Assembly (NCBI RefSeq): GCF_005862305.2
Contig: NZ_CP054021.1
Span: 372,001-436,000, forward strand
Reading direction: 5' to 3'
DNA: 64,000 nt
Source of the DNA: Rhizobium indicum
Lineage (GTDB): Bacteria; Pseudomonadota; Alphaproteobacteria; Rhizobiales; Rhizobiaceae
The position numbers and the translations under genes are program-made. Positions 39,384-47,306 of the stretch are shown here, piece by piece; positions within the stretch are counted from its first letter, which is position 1, and every line of letters starts with the position of its first letter. The notes beneath the pieces are model-generated. The model saw nothing but the letters and a program-made list of their open reading frames with translations. It searched no databases and was not told the DNA's origin.

Positions 39384-40232
39384 TCAGGACTTCACGGCGC
39401 CGGCGGTCAGACCGGCGATGATGTGTCTCTGCGCAACGAAAAAGACGATGATGGTGGGAAGGATGGTCAGCGTGATGAAGGCCAGCACCAGCTGCCATTC
39501 CGTGCCGTACTCGCCGCGATAAACCATGATGCCGAGCGGCCAGGGATATTTGGATTCCGAGTTCAGCATGATCAGCGGCAGGATGTAGCTGTTCCAGCTG
39601 CCGACGAAGGAAATGATGCTGACGGTGGCGACGATCGGCCGCGAAAGCGGCAGCGAGATGTGCCAGAAGAAGCGGAGATAACCGCAGCCGTCGACGAAGG
39701 CCGCCTGAAACAATTCTTCCGGAAGATTGCGGAAATAGTTTCGAAACAGCAGGATGCTCATGCCAAGGCCGAAAGCCACCTGCGGCAGCACCACGCCCCA
39801 ATAGGTATCGAGCAGGCCGAGATCGCGGATGCGGATGAAGAGCGGCAGGATCGCGGTCGCCGCCGGAAACATCAGGCCGAGTAGGAAATAATTGAGCAGG
39901 AACGACGATCCGAAAAAGCGGACATGGGCAAAGGCGAAAGCCGCCATGGACGAGACGATCAGCGTCAGGAGGACGGTGAGCGACGCGATCACAAGCGAAT
40001 TGCCGATCTGCAGCCAGTAGCGTTCACCGAAAAGAATGTCGGTATAGTTCGCCCATTGCCACTCAGTCGGCAGGCCGAAGGGATTGGTGCGCAGGTCGCC
40101 CAGCGTCTTGAAGCCGCCGAGCGCCGTCGTCAGCAGCGGCACGAGCACGATTGCGGCAATCAGGCTCAGCGACACGTAGAGATAGACGCGTGTTGATGTG
40201 CTCATGCGGATGGAAGAGCTCATATCAGTCAT
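39384..40232 (-). CDS. Sugar ABC transporter permease, MalG-like (second system)
   Basis: A 282-residue inner-membrane permease with six predicted helices. The EAA region reads '[20 protein letters not shown]' with the family C terminus ('[14 protein letters not shown]'). The size is the usual one for the family, unlike the longer MalG-like protein at 11630. The start codon overlaps the MalF-like gene by 8 bases. An internal ATG a few codons later (MSSS) could also be used. Confidence 0.94.
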   Translation of the reverse strand: MTDMSSSIRMSTSTRVYLYVSLSLIAAIVLVPLLTTALGGFKTLGDLRTNPFGLPTEWQWANYTDILFGERYWLQIGNSLVIASLTVLLTLIVSSMAAFAFAHVRFFGSSFLLNYFLLGLMFPAATAILPLFIRIRDLGLLDTYWGVVLPQVAFGLGMSILLFRNYFRNLPEELFQAAFVDGCGYLRFFWHISLPLSRPIVATVSIISFVGSWNSYILPLIMLNSESKYPWPLGIMVYRGEYGTEWQLVLAFITLTILPTIIVFFVAQRHIIAGLTAGAVKS

Positions 40233-41163
40233 GGCGCATGAATATCCTTTTGTAACCGAAGGCGAGCGTCACGCAGATGATGAAGAGCACGACGCCGACG
40301 GCGCTGCCGAGGCCGACCTGCATGCGCATGACGCCATAGGTGTAGAGGAAGGTGACCATCGTCTGGGTGGAGTTGGATGGCCCGCCGCCGGTCAGCGGCA
40401 TGATCATGTCGAAGAGCTGCAGCGAGCCGACGACGGCAAAGAAGATGGAAAGACGCAAGGTCGAGCCGAGCAGCGGCAGCGTGACGTAACGGAACTTCTG
40501 CCAGCCGGTGGCTCCGTCGATTTCGGCGGCCTCCAGCACGCTCTTGTCGACGGATTGCAGGCCGGCGATGAACAGCATCATGTGGAAGCCGAAATATTTC
40601 CAGACGATCACCCCAAGCACGGCATAGATCGCCACGTCCTTGTCGGCGAGCACATAAGGGTTGGCAAAGCCGAAGAAGTTGGAAACGGCGGCAAACAGGC
40701 CATAGTCGCCATCATAGACGAAGCGCCAGATAAGGCCCGCGGCAACGTCCGCCAGCACATAGGGCAGGAAGAAGATCAGGCGGTAGCCGACGACACCCGG
40801 AATGCGGTGCGCCAGCATGGTCGCCAGCCAGATGGCCAGCGGCACCTGGATGCAGATCGAGATCACGATGATCAGGCCGTTATTGACCAGCGCCTGCGTG
40901 AAGGCCGCATTTCGAAACAATACCTGGAAATTGCGGAGCGCGATGAACTCGGTCGGCGTGCCGTAGCCGTTCCACTTATAGAGGCTGTACCAGGCCGCCT
41001 CGCCCATCGGCATGATGACGAAGAGCGTGAAAAGCAGCAGCGCCGGCGGCAGGAAGATCAACAGCACCGCCAGCCGGTCATGGGCGACCGAGCTCTTGCT
41101 GTTTGCAGCTCTTTTTGCCGGCCTTGCGGCCGTGGTTATCGATGGGACTGAAATATTGGCCAT
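40225..41163 (-). CDS. Sugar ABC transporter permease, MalF-like (second system)
   Basis: A 312-residue inner-membrane permease. The ATG at 41163 (MANISVPS) is preferred over an upstream start at 41214, which would leave an N terminus without family features. The EAA motif 'LEAAEIDGATGWQKFRYVTLP' near residue 210 contacts the ATPase. The first helix is 'LLIFLPPALLLFTLFVIMPM'. It forms the pore with the MalG-like subunit and lies 82 bases after the binding-protein gene. Confidence 0.93.
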   Translation of the reverse strand: MANISVPSITTAARPAKRAANSKSSVAHDRLAVLLIFLPPALLLFTLFVIMPMGEAAWYSLYKWNGYGTPTEFIALRNFQVLFRNAAFTQALVNNGLIIVISICIQVPLAIWLATMLAHRIPGVVGYRLIFFLPYVLADVAAGLIWRFVYDGDYGLFAAVSNFFGFANPYVLADKDVAIYAVLGVIVWKYFGFHMMLFIAGLQSVDKSVLEAAEIDGATGWQKFRYVTLPLLGSTLRLSIFFAVVGSLQLFDMIMPLTGGGPSNSTQTMVTFLYTYGVMRMQVGLGSAVGVVLFIICVTLAFGYKRIFMRHD

Positions 41164-41245
41164 TGTTCCTGCTTTCGGCATGTCGGCAGCAATGCTGGCG
41201 CTCCAGCTCTTCACTGGAGCGCCAGGAAGGGTCTGCAGGCGCTGG

Positions 41246-42550
41246 TTATTGTTCCAGTTCGAAAGCGTCCTGGATCATCTGGGCGCCGTCCTTGGAATTC
41301 ATCTGACCGGAGACGATTTCCACCGACACGTCGTTGACGACACGGCCGACCGCCGCACCGAGATCCTGGTCGAAATAATTCTGATGCCACGTCGAGCCGG
41401 CCAGCTGTTTGGCCGATTCGGCAAGCAGCGGGTTGGTGACGCCGTCGCCGGCGCCGACGGCAACGGGCAGAAGCATGCCGGCCTTGGCCATCGCCCGCTC
41501 ATTGTCCGCATTCGTCAGGAAGGCGAGGAAGTCGAGCGCTTCCTTGGAGGCCTTCTTGGTGACGGCCCAGCCGTTCAGACCGCCAAGCGTATCCGTCGGC
41601 TTGCCGGCGCCGCCATCGACCGCCGGGAAGGCGAAACGGCCGATATTGTCTGGAGCAAGGCCCTTGCCGTCACCGGCATTCTTGCGCTGGTTGGCCTCGG
41701 TATTTTCAAAGCCGAGGATGATCGCAGCCTTACCGTCACCGAAAACGCCGAGCGCCTGCGGCCAGGTCGAGCCGAGATAGCCGGGCTGGAACGGTTCGAG
41801 CTTTCCGAGTTCGGCGAGATCGTCGCCGGCCTTGATGATCGCAGGATCAAGGAAACCTTCGCCCTGGCCGGTCTTTGCCGCTTCGAAGACTTTCTGGCCG
41901 CCTTCGCGCATAACGAGATAGCTCCAGTAGAAGTGGATCGGCCATTTTTCACCGCCGCCGCCGGCGATCGGCACGATGCCGGCGGCCTTGATCTTCTTCA
42001 CCGTGCCGAGAAAATCAGCCCAGTTCTTGATGTCCTCGGCCTTCACGCCGGCCTTGGCAAAGAGTTCCTTGTTGTAGAAAAAGCTGACCAGACCGACCTT
42101 ATAGGGAACAGCCCAGGTCTTGCCCTCGAATGTCAGGCCGCTGACCGAAGCCGGGCTATAGGCGCCGCGCAGTTTGCCGCCATCGGCATCCAGCGCCGGC
42201 GTCACATCCTGGAGGGCGCCGGTCTCGGATTGCTGCTTCAAGACGCCGCCGCCCCAGCTGAAAAAGAAATCCGGCACGTCGTCGGATTGCAGCAATGTCG
42301 GAAGCTTGGCCTTGAAGGCCTCGTTTTCGAGAAACTGCATCTGGATATCGACGTCGGGATGCTGGGCTTCGTATTTCTTGACGATGTCTTCCCAGGCCGC
42401 GACATATTTCGGGTCGAGCTCGAGATGCAGCCACTTGACGACTGTCGCCGCCGAGGCAGCACCTGCTCCGGCCAGCAACATGCCGGCAGCCGCGGCCATG
42501 GATGCGATACGCCTGCCGCCAAAAGCGGCGCTCTTGAACCTAAAAGTCAT
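41246..42550 (-). CDS. Sugar ABC transporter substrate-binding protein (second system)
   Basis: A 434-residue periplasmic binding protein of extracellular family 1. The start at 42550 has a good ribosome site (GGGAGGAAA). The signal peptide carries an Arg-pair region before 'MAAAAGMLLAGAGAASAA' and cleaves near ASA. The mature protein starts 'TVVKWLHLELDPKYVAAW', typical of sugar binders. It is transcribed from a promoter at 42602-42630, divergent from the ROK gene. The ligand is unknown. The 564-codon + strand frame across it is a shadow. Confidence 0.93.
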   Translation of the reverse strand: MTFRFKSAAFGGRRIASMAAAAGMLLAGAGAASAATVVKWLHLELDPKYVAAWEDIVKKYEAQHPDVDIQMQFLENEAFKAKLPTLLQSDDVPDFFFSWGGGVLKQQSETGALQDVTPALDADGGKLRGAYSPASVSGLTFEGKTWAVPYKVGLVSFFYNKELFAKAGVKAEDIKNWADFLGTVKKIKAAGIVPIAGGGGEKWPIHFYWSYLVMREGGQKVFEAAKTGQGEGFLDPAIIKAGDDLAELGKLEPFQPGYLGSTWPQALGVFGDGKAAIILGFENTEANQRKNAGDGKGLAPDNIGRFAFPAVDGGAGKPTDTLGGLNGWAVTKKASKEALDFLAFLTNADNERAMAKAGMLLPVAVGAGDGVTNPLLAESAKQLAGSTWHQNYFDQDLGAAVGRVVNDVSVEIVSGQMNSKDGAQMIQDAFELEQ

Positions 42551-42601
42551 GATTTTTCCTCCCAGGGGTCCTGTCCTCACAATTTTTCCCCTATGCGGAT
42601 T

Positions 42602-42630
42602 AATTCAACGGAGCTTTCGCATATTGTCAA
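42602..42630 (-). promoter_or_regulatory. Putative sigma-70 promoter of the second sugar operon
   Basis: On the minus strand TTGACA (42630-42625) is followed after 17 bases by TGAATT (42607-42602), 51 bases before the binding-protein start codon. The -35 matches the consensus exactly and the -10 is weaker. Confidence 0.5.
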
Positions 42631-42659
42631 CCCAATGCCTCTATTTTTATCAAATGCGC

Positions 42660-42689
42660 TTGACAGGACCGCTGAATTCCCTGCTATTT
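42660..42689 (+). promoter_or_regulatory. Putative sigma-70 promoter of the ROK gene, with nearby TAACCCGTTA palindrome
   Basis: TTGACA (42660-42665) is followed after 18 bases by CTATTT (42684-42689). A small palindrome TAAC-CC-GTTA (42696-42705) lies directly downstream and could be an operator for the ROK protein or its own repression. Both this and the divergent promoter lie within 90 bases. Confidence 0.5.
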
Positions 42690-42753
42690 ATTTCGTAACC
42701 CGTTAAAAATATTTGGGTTCCGCCCCAACGAAACGCTCGCCTGGCTAGTTCCA

Positions 42754-43953
42754 ATGAAGACCGCAGATCCCGAATTAATGCGCGCGATCAATCGCTTGAA
42801 CGTGCTCGATACCATCAGGCGCCATGGTCCGATCTCGCGGATAGAGATCAGCGAGCGTACCGAACTCTCCACTACCACCGTTTCGGCCATCACCGCCTCA
42901 TTGCTCGACGACGGGCTGATCCTGCCGCGTCACGAAGGCGATATCCGCAATGAGGCGGTGCGCGGTCGGCCGCGGGTGATGCTGGAGCTCAATCCCGATG
43001 CCGCCCGCGTGGTCGGCGCCAAGATCGCCGCCAACAGGATGGTCTTCGTCGTCACCAATTTCCGCGGCGATGTGCTGTCGAAGCTCGCCTTGCCGATCCG
43101 CATCGACCGGCAGCCGATCGGCGTCATCGCCGATCTGGTCGAGGATGGCGTCAGGCGCTGCGTCGTCGATGCCGGGCTTTCGCTGGAGGATGTCGACAGC
43201 GTCTGCCTCGGCTTTCCCGGCGTCATCGAGCACCGCACCGGATATATCCGCAGCAGCCCGATCTTTCGCGACACCAATGTCGATTTCGCCGCCGAAATGT
43301 CGACGCGGCTGGCAACGCCGACCATTGTCGAAAGCGACGCCCACGCCATCACGCTTGGCCATCACTGGTTCGGAAAGGCCCGCGATCTCGAGGATATGGT
43401 GCTGATTTCGCTGGAACAGACGCTGGGGCTCGGGGTCCTGCACGGCAACAGCCTGTTTCGCGGCGCCGGCGGACTCAGCCACAATCTCGGCGACCTCGTG
43501 CTCGGCATGGGACCGAACGGCGTCGTCCGGCTTTTCAGCCAGGCCGGCGAAAGCGCGATCCTCGGCGAACAGCAGGCCGACGGGCGTTTTGCCGAAGCGA
43601 TCCGTCTCGGCCGCGGCATGAACCATGCCCAGGCGCTGATCAAGGCCGATGACGACCGGCTGATCAGTGCCGCGATCCGCGCCGGCGAAGCGGTAGGTTT
43701 GACCATTGCCAACATCGTCACGCTGTTTGCGCCGCCGCGGGTCATCCTGGTCGGATCGAGCCTAGCGCTCGGCGAACCCTTTCTCAATAGCCTGCGCGAT
43801 GCCTATGCGCTCGCCATTCCGCCATCGCTGCGCGGGGTGAGCGAACTCGTCTTCGACGATTCGACCGACGATTTCTGGGCGCAAGGTGCGGCGGCGGTGG
43901 CGCTCTACGAACTCTACGAATCGCCCTGGAGCACGACAGGGCCGGCGCTCTGA
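42754..43953 (+). CDS. ROK family transcriptional regulator
   Basis: A 399-residue NagC/XylR-type regulator. The N-terminal winged helix (about residues 14-65) has 'HGPISRIEISERTELSTTTV'. The remainder is a ROK sugar-kinase-like domain ('VVGAKIAANRMVFVVTNFRG', 'VCLGFPGVIEHRTGYI'), although the zinc-site Cys cluster of active ROK kinases is not evident, as is usual in repressors. It diverges from the second sugar transporter and precedes the Gfo and ThuA genes, so it probably represses all of them until a sugar binds. Confidence 0.94.
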   Translation: MKTADPELMRAINRLNVLDTIRRHGPISRIEISERTELSTTTVSAITASLLDDGLILPRHEGDIRNEAVRGRPRVMLELNPDAARVVGAKIAANRMVFVVTNFRGDVLSKLALPIRIDRQPIGVIADLVEDGVRRCVVDAGLSLEDVDSVCLGFPGVIEHRTGYIRSSPIFRDTNVDFAAEMSTRLATPTIVESDAHAITLGHHWFGKARDLEDMVLISLEQTLGLGVLHGNSLFRGAGGLSHNLGDLVLGMGPNGVVRLFSQAGESAILGEQQADGRFAEAIRLGRGMNHAQALIKADDDRLISAAIRAGEAVGLTIANIVTLFAPPRVILVGSSLALGEPFLNSLRDAYALAIPPSLRGVSELVFDDSTDDFWAQGAAAVALYELYESPWSTTGPAL

Positions 43954-43987
43954 CGGGCGTCACAATCAAGACTCAATGGAGGAATTC

Positions 43988-45088
43988 ATGGACAAGGTCG
44001 GTATCGGCATCATCGGATGCGGCAATATTTCGGGCGCCTATCTCACGGCGATGGCATCCTTTCCCATTCTCGAGATCCGCGGCGTCGCCGATCTCAACCG
44101 GGAGTTGGCAGAAGCAAAGGCTGCGGAATTCAATGTTCCCGTCAAGACCGTCGAGGAGCTTTTCGCCGATCCCAAGGTCGAGATCATCGTCAATCTGACG
44201 ATCCCGAAGGCCCATGTTGCCGTGGCATTGCAGGCGCTTGAGGCCGGCAAACATACCTATTCGGAAAAGCCGCTCGGGATTAATTTCGCGGAAGGGAAAA
44301 AATTGGCGGAAGCCGCAAAGGCGAGGAATCTCCGCATCGGCGCTGCCCCCGACACCTTCCTCGGCGGCGGCCACCAGACGGCCCGTGCGTTGATCGACCA
44401 AGGCGTCATCGGCCAGCCGGTCGGCGGCTCGGCAACCTTCATGTGCCCGGGCCATGAGCGCTGGCATCCGAACCCGGCCTTCTATTACGAGGTTGGCGGC
44501 GGGCCGATGCTCGATATGGGTCCTTACTACATCACCGATCTCGTCAATCTTCTCGGGCCGGTTTCTCAAGTTGCGGGTTTTGCGACGACGCCGCGATCGG
44601 AACGGCTGATATCAAGCGAGCCGCGCAACGGCGAGCGCATTCCCGTGCATGTGCCGACCCATGTCACCGGCATGATGGCCTTTGCCAATGGCGCCGTCGT
44701 CCAGATCGCCATGAGCTTCGATGTCGCCGGCCACAAGCATGTGCCGCTGGAAGTCTACGGAACCGAGGGCACGCTGATCGTTCCCGATCCGAACAAGTTC
44801 GCCGGCCCGGTGGAATATCTGAAGAAGGGCGGTGCGTTCGAGGACCAGCCGGTCACATCACCCTATGCCGACGGCAACTACCGCTCGCTCGGCGTCGCCG
44901 ACATGGCGCATGCGATCCGCTCCAACCGGCCGCATCGCGCCAATGGCGATCTGGCGCTGCATGTGCTCGAAGTTATGGAAGCGTTCCACACCGCTGCCGC
45001 AACCGGCCGGACGGTCACGATCACCACGGCAACGGAGCGCCCTGCCCCCTTGTCCGATTCCATCGTCGACGGACGGCTGGCGAAATAA
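43988..45088 (+). CDS. Gfo/Idh/MocA family oxidoreductase
   Basis: A 366-residue NAD(P)-dependent sugar dehydrogenase-like enzyme. The Rossmann motif GIIGCGNISGAYL is at the N terminus, followed by 'KHTYSEKPLGINF', the EKP motif with the catalytic Lys, and the C-terminal domain with the conserved 'GGGPMLDMGPYYITDLVNLL' block. The start at 43988 has an excellent ribosome site (GGAGGAATTC). It follows the ROK gene by 34 bases and precedes thuA-like by 18, an operon. It probably oxidises the imported sugar or its derivative. Confidence 0.94.
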   Translation: MDKVGIGIIGCGNISGAYLTAMASFPILEIRGVADLNRELAEAKAAEFNVPVKTVEELFADPKVEIIVNLTIPKAHVAVALQALEAGKHTYSEKPLGINFAEGKKLAEAAKARNLRIGAAPDTFLGGGHQTARALIDQGVIGQPVGGSATFMCPGHERWHPNPAFYYEVGGGPMLDMGPYYITDLVNLLGPVSQVAGFATTPRSERLISSEPRNGERIPVHVPTHVTGMMAFANGAVVQIAMSFDVAGHKHVPLEVYGTEGTLIVPDPNKFAGPVEYLKKGGAFEDQPVTSPYADGNYRSLGVADMAHAIRSNRPHRANGDLALHVLEVMEAFHTAAATGRTVTITTATERPAPLSDSIVDGRLAK

Positions 45089-45106
45089 GTTTCAGGAGGA
45101 AAGACT

Positions 45107-45748
45107 ATGCGTGAAGCACTGATCGTTTGGGGCGGCTGGAGCGGGCATGAGCCGCAGGAGTGCGCCGAAATCATCAAGACCATGCTCGAGGAGGACGGCT
45201 TCAAGGTCTACCTCGAACACGGCACCGAGGCGCTTGCCGACCCTTCCGTCCATGATCTCAGCCTCGTCGTGCCGATCATGACGATGTCGAAGATCGAGAA
45301 GGAAGAGGTCAAGAACCTCGCGACCGCGATCGAAAGCGGCGTCGGTATCGCCGGCTATCATGGCGGCGCGGGCGATGCCTTCCGCGACTCCGTCGATTAC
45401 CAGTTCATCATCGGCGGCCAGTGGGTGGCTCACCCCGGCAACATCATCGACTATACCGTCAACATCACCCGCCCTGACGATCCGCTCATGGAGGGTATTG
45501 CCGATTTCCCCTATACGTCAGAGCAATATTACATGCATGTCGACCCGTCGAACGAGGTTCTGGCGACGACCAAGTTCACCGGCGAACACGCCTACTGGAT
45601 CGACGGCGTCGTCATGCCCGTCGTCTGGAAGCGGAAATACGGCAAGGGCCGCGTCTTCTATTCCTCGCTCGGCCACCAAGCCAAGGAATTCGACGTTCCC
45701 CAGATGAAAACCATCTTCCGCCGCGGCGCCAACTGGGCTGCGCGGTAG
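45107..45748 (+). CDS. ThuA domain-containing protein
   Basis: A 213-residue member of the ThuA (trehalose utilisation) family with a class I glutamine amidotransferase-like fold. Typical blocks are 'GVGIAGYHGGAGDAFRDSVD', 'YQFIIGGQWVAHPG' and 'VVWKRKYGKGRVFYSSLGH'. ThuA-type proteins act with Gfo-family dehydrogenases (ThuB) in oxidation of disaccharides such as trehalose or maltitol in Sinorhizobium. The start follows AGGAGGAAAGACT. The partner order here (ROK, dehydrogenase, ThuA, divergent CUT1 transporter) supports a related sugar-utilisation role; the actual sugar is unknown. Confidence 0.92.
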   Translation: MREALIVWGGWSGHEPQECAEIIKTMLEEDGFKVYLEHGTEALADPSVHDLSLVVPIMTMSKIEKEEVKNLATAIESGVGIAGYHGGAGDAFRDSVDYQFIIGGQWVAHPGNIIDYTVNITRPDDPLMEGIADFPYTSEQYYMHVDPSNEVLATTKFTGEHAYWIDGVVMPVVWKRKYGKGRVFYSSLGHQAKEFDVPQMKTIFRRGANWAAR

Positions 45749-45799
45749 GCTAGGCCGTCCGGTTCGTGCGGATGGCTGCCTCTCATCTAACCTTATCGG

Positions 45800-45945
45800 G
45801 GTCGAGCCACTCGTCTCGACCCTCCAGACCCTGTAAACGCGGCGAAGGACGTGCCTTGCGAGATGTGGCGAGGGACGGAGAGGTCGCGGCATAATCTCTT
45901 CTCCCCTCGGGGAGAAGGTGCCGGCAGGCGGATGAGGGGGGCCAC
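45800..45945. repeat. RIME-like intergenic repeat, copy oriented forward
   Basis: The 400-base gap 45749-46149 holds no gene but two mosaic-element copies. This one reads GGTCGAGCCACTCGTCTCGACC (hairpin arms GGTCGAG/CTCGACC), ATCTCTTCTCCCCTCGGGGA, and ends with GGCGGATGAGGGGGGCC. It is followed by an inverted copy at 46046. Confidence 0.65.
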
Positions 45946-46045
45946 ACGGAACACCTCGCACATAATCCACCTATCCCGCCACACCGACGGCAACGCCAAG
46001 ATCCAGCGCCCTGACCTCGGTCGAGACGACACGACCGGCTTCGCC

Positions 46046-46145
46046 GGCCCCCTCATCCGCCCTACGGGCTCTCCCCGCTGGGGAGAAGAGGGAATCGAGA
46101 CGTTGCGGCATGTCCCTTCGCCCTGGGGCGGACGAAACCGACCCC
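46046..46145. repeat. RIME-like intergenic repeat, inverted copy
   Basis: CCCCCTCATCCGCCCTACGG is followed by TCTCCCC-GCT-GGGGAGA, a perfect 7-base-arm hairpin, then a GGAATCGAG tail. The orientation is opposite to the copy at 45800, so the two could form a larger cruciform between the convergent thuA-like and DUF2938 genes. Confidence 0.65.
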
Positions 46146-46149
46146 GGGC

Positions 46150-46626
46150 TCAGCGGATGATCAATGCCGTCCCGTAGAGCCCCAGCGCAAAAACCGTATG
46201 AGCCAGCAGATTGAAGCAGCGGACCTTGTTCGGGGTCGGATGTTTGGAGGCGGCCCAGCCGATGCCGAGGCCGGGCTGCAGCAGGAACCACCCTGCCCCG
46301 ACGGTGACGATGCCGAAGATCCAGGCGGGAAAAAATGTCGGGGCCGCCAGCCAGGCCGAGCCCATGATGATGGCGAAGATCAGCCCATAGAGGATACCGA
46401 CGGCGTAATGGCTGATCCAGCCGAGCGCCAGTTCATGGGCATAGGGCTCGGCGTCGGCAATGCTGTCGTGAAAGACCTTGCCGCGGCGAAGGTGCCAGAA
46501 CCAGCGTCCCACAGGTGCCCAGTTGGGCGCCGACTGGCCGAACTGGGTGAGCAGGATCGCCCAGAGGTCCATGAGGATGGTTGCGCCGGCGCCGATCACC
46601 AGGCCGCGCCACAGAATATCGAACAT
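46150..46626 (-). CDS. DUF2938 family membrane protein
   Basis: A 158-residue integral membrane protein with about four helices ('VIGAGATILMDLWAILL' at the N terminus, 'ILYGLIFAIIMGSAWLAAP', 'IVTVGAGWFLLQPGLG', 'HTVFALGLYGTALI'). The pattern and size match DUF2938, a family of unknown function. A conserved 'NWAPVGRWFWHLRRGKVFHD' loop follows helix one. It is close to the MarR gene on the same strand (111 bases), so possible co-regulation cannot be excluded. Confidence 0.85.
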   Translation of the reverse strand: MFDILWRGLVIGAGATILMDLWAILLTQFGQSAPNWAPVGRWFWHLRRGKVFHDSIADAEPYAHELALGWISHYAVGILYGLIFAIIMGSAWLAAPTFFPAWIFGIVTVGAGWFLLQPGLGIGWAASKHPTPNKVRCFNLLAHTVFALGLYGTALIIR

Positions 46627-46737
46627 TGGGAATCACCGGAAAACGTTGCGATTGCAGGACGCTACAAGATCATTGCAGAGACGCCGGCGCAATGGCTCCG
46701 GTGAATTCAAAAGGCACATTCCGGAGTGATTCAGAGC

Positions 46738-47262
46738 CTAATCTGCCTGCGGTCCGTCCTCGCCCTGCGTCTTACCCGCGCCATTGCCGATATCGCCGCT
46801 GATATCCTCCGCAAACTTCCGCATGAGGCGCACGAGTTCATTGAAATCGTGTTCGTCCCAGCTCTCGAAAATGGCCCGGCCCATCCGCTCGCGGGCGACG
46901 TCGATGCGATCGGTCATTGCCTTGCCCTTCGGGCTGATGACCGCCTCGCGCACGCGGCGGTCGGCGGCATTGCCGCGGCGCTCCACCAGATCGAGACTTT
47001 CGAGCTTGGCGACCTGGCGGCTGACGGTGGTGTAGTCGCGCCCGGCGCGGTCGGCGAGTTCGACCACGCCGATGGGACCGAGCCGTTCGATCGTGACCAG
47101 CAGCGGAAACAGCGCGCGATCGAGCGAAATCCCCGCCTCGCGGACCATCTGCTCGTCGCGCTGCGGGCGGTTCATGACGCTGACGATCTCGATCAAAGCC
47201 CCATGCAGTTCGCGCAGTTTTCCGCTTATATGTGTATTTTGCACATTCTTTGTTGACGTCAT
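46738..47262 (-). CDS. MarR family transcriptional regulator
   Basis: A 174-residue MarR winged helix-turn-helix protein ('GVVELADRAGRDYTTVSRQV', 'LESLDLVERRGNAADRRVRE'). The ATG at 47262 (MTSTKNVQNT) has a ribosome site AGGAG 8 bases upstream; the longer frame to 47373 runs into the monooxygenase gene. It diverges from the FAD monooxygenase gene across 44 bases. Two matched operators flank or overlap its start, one inside codons 6-11, which argues for autorepression and control of the monooxygenase by an aromatic ligand. Confidence 0.93.
   Translation of the reverse strand: MTSTKNVQNTHISGKLRELHGALIEIVSVMNRPQRDEQMVREAGISLDRALFPLLVTIERLGPIGVVELADRAGRDYTTVSRQVAKLESLDLVERRGNAADRRVREAVISPKGKAMTDRIDVARERMGRAIFESWDEHDFNELVRLMRKFAEDISGDIGNGAGKTQGEDGPQAD
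47232..47245. promoter_or_regulatory. MarR operator candidate 2 (inside the marR-like gene)
   Basis: GTGTATTTTGCACA lies within the first codons of the MarR gene. It matches the reverse complement of operator 1 (GTGTATTATGCACA) at 13 of 14 positions. The centre-to-centre distance is about 47 bases, which would allow two dimers on adjacent faces of the promoter region. Confidence 0.6.
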
Positions 47263-47276
47263 GCTGCTTCTCCTAT

Positions 47277-47295
47277 TGTGTGCATAATACACACA
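47277..47295. promoter_or_regulatory. MarR operator candidate 1 in the divergent promoter
   Basis: TGTGTGCATAATACACACA is a near-perfect 19-base palindrome (two mismatched central pairs) lying 15 bases from the MarR start and 11 from the monooxygenase start, where it would block both promoters or ribosome access. Confidence 0.75.
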
Positions 47296-47306
47296 TGGAG
47301 AGATCA

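Noticed and set aside
41012..42706. 564-codon + strand open frame
   Set aside because: It is opposite the sugar binding-protein and permease genes, which have clear family motifs.
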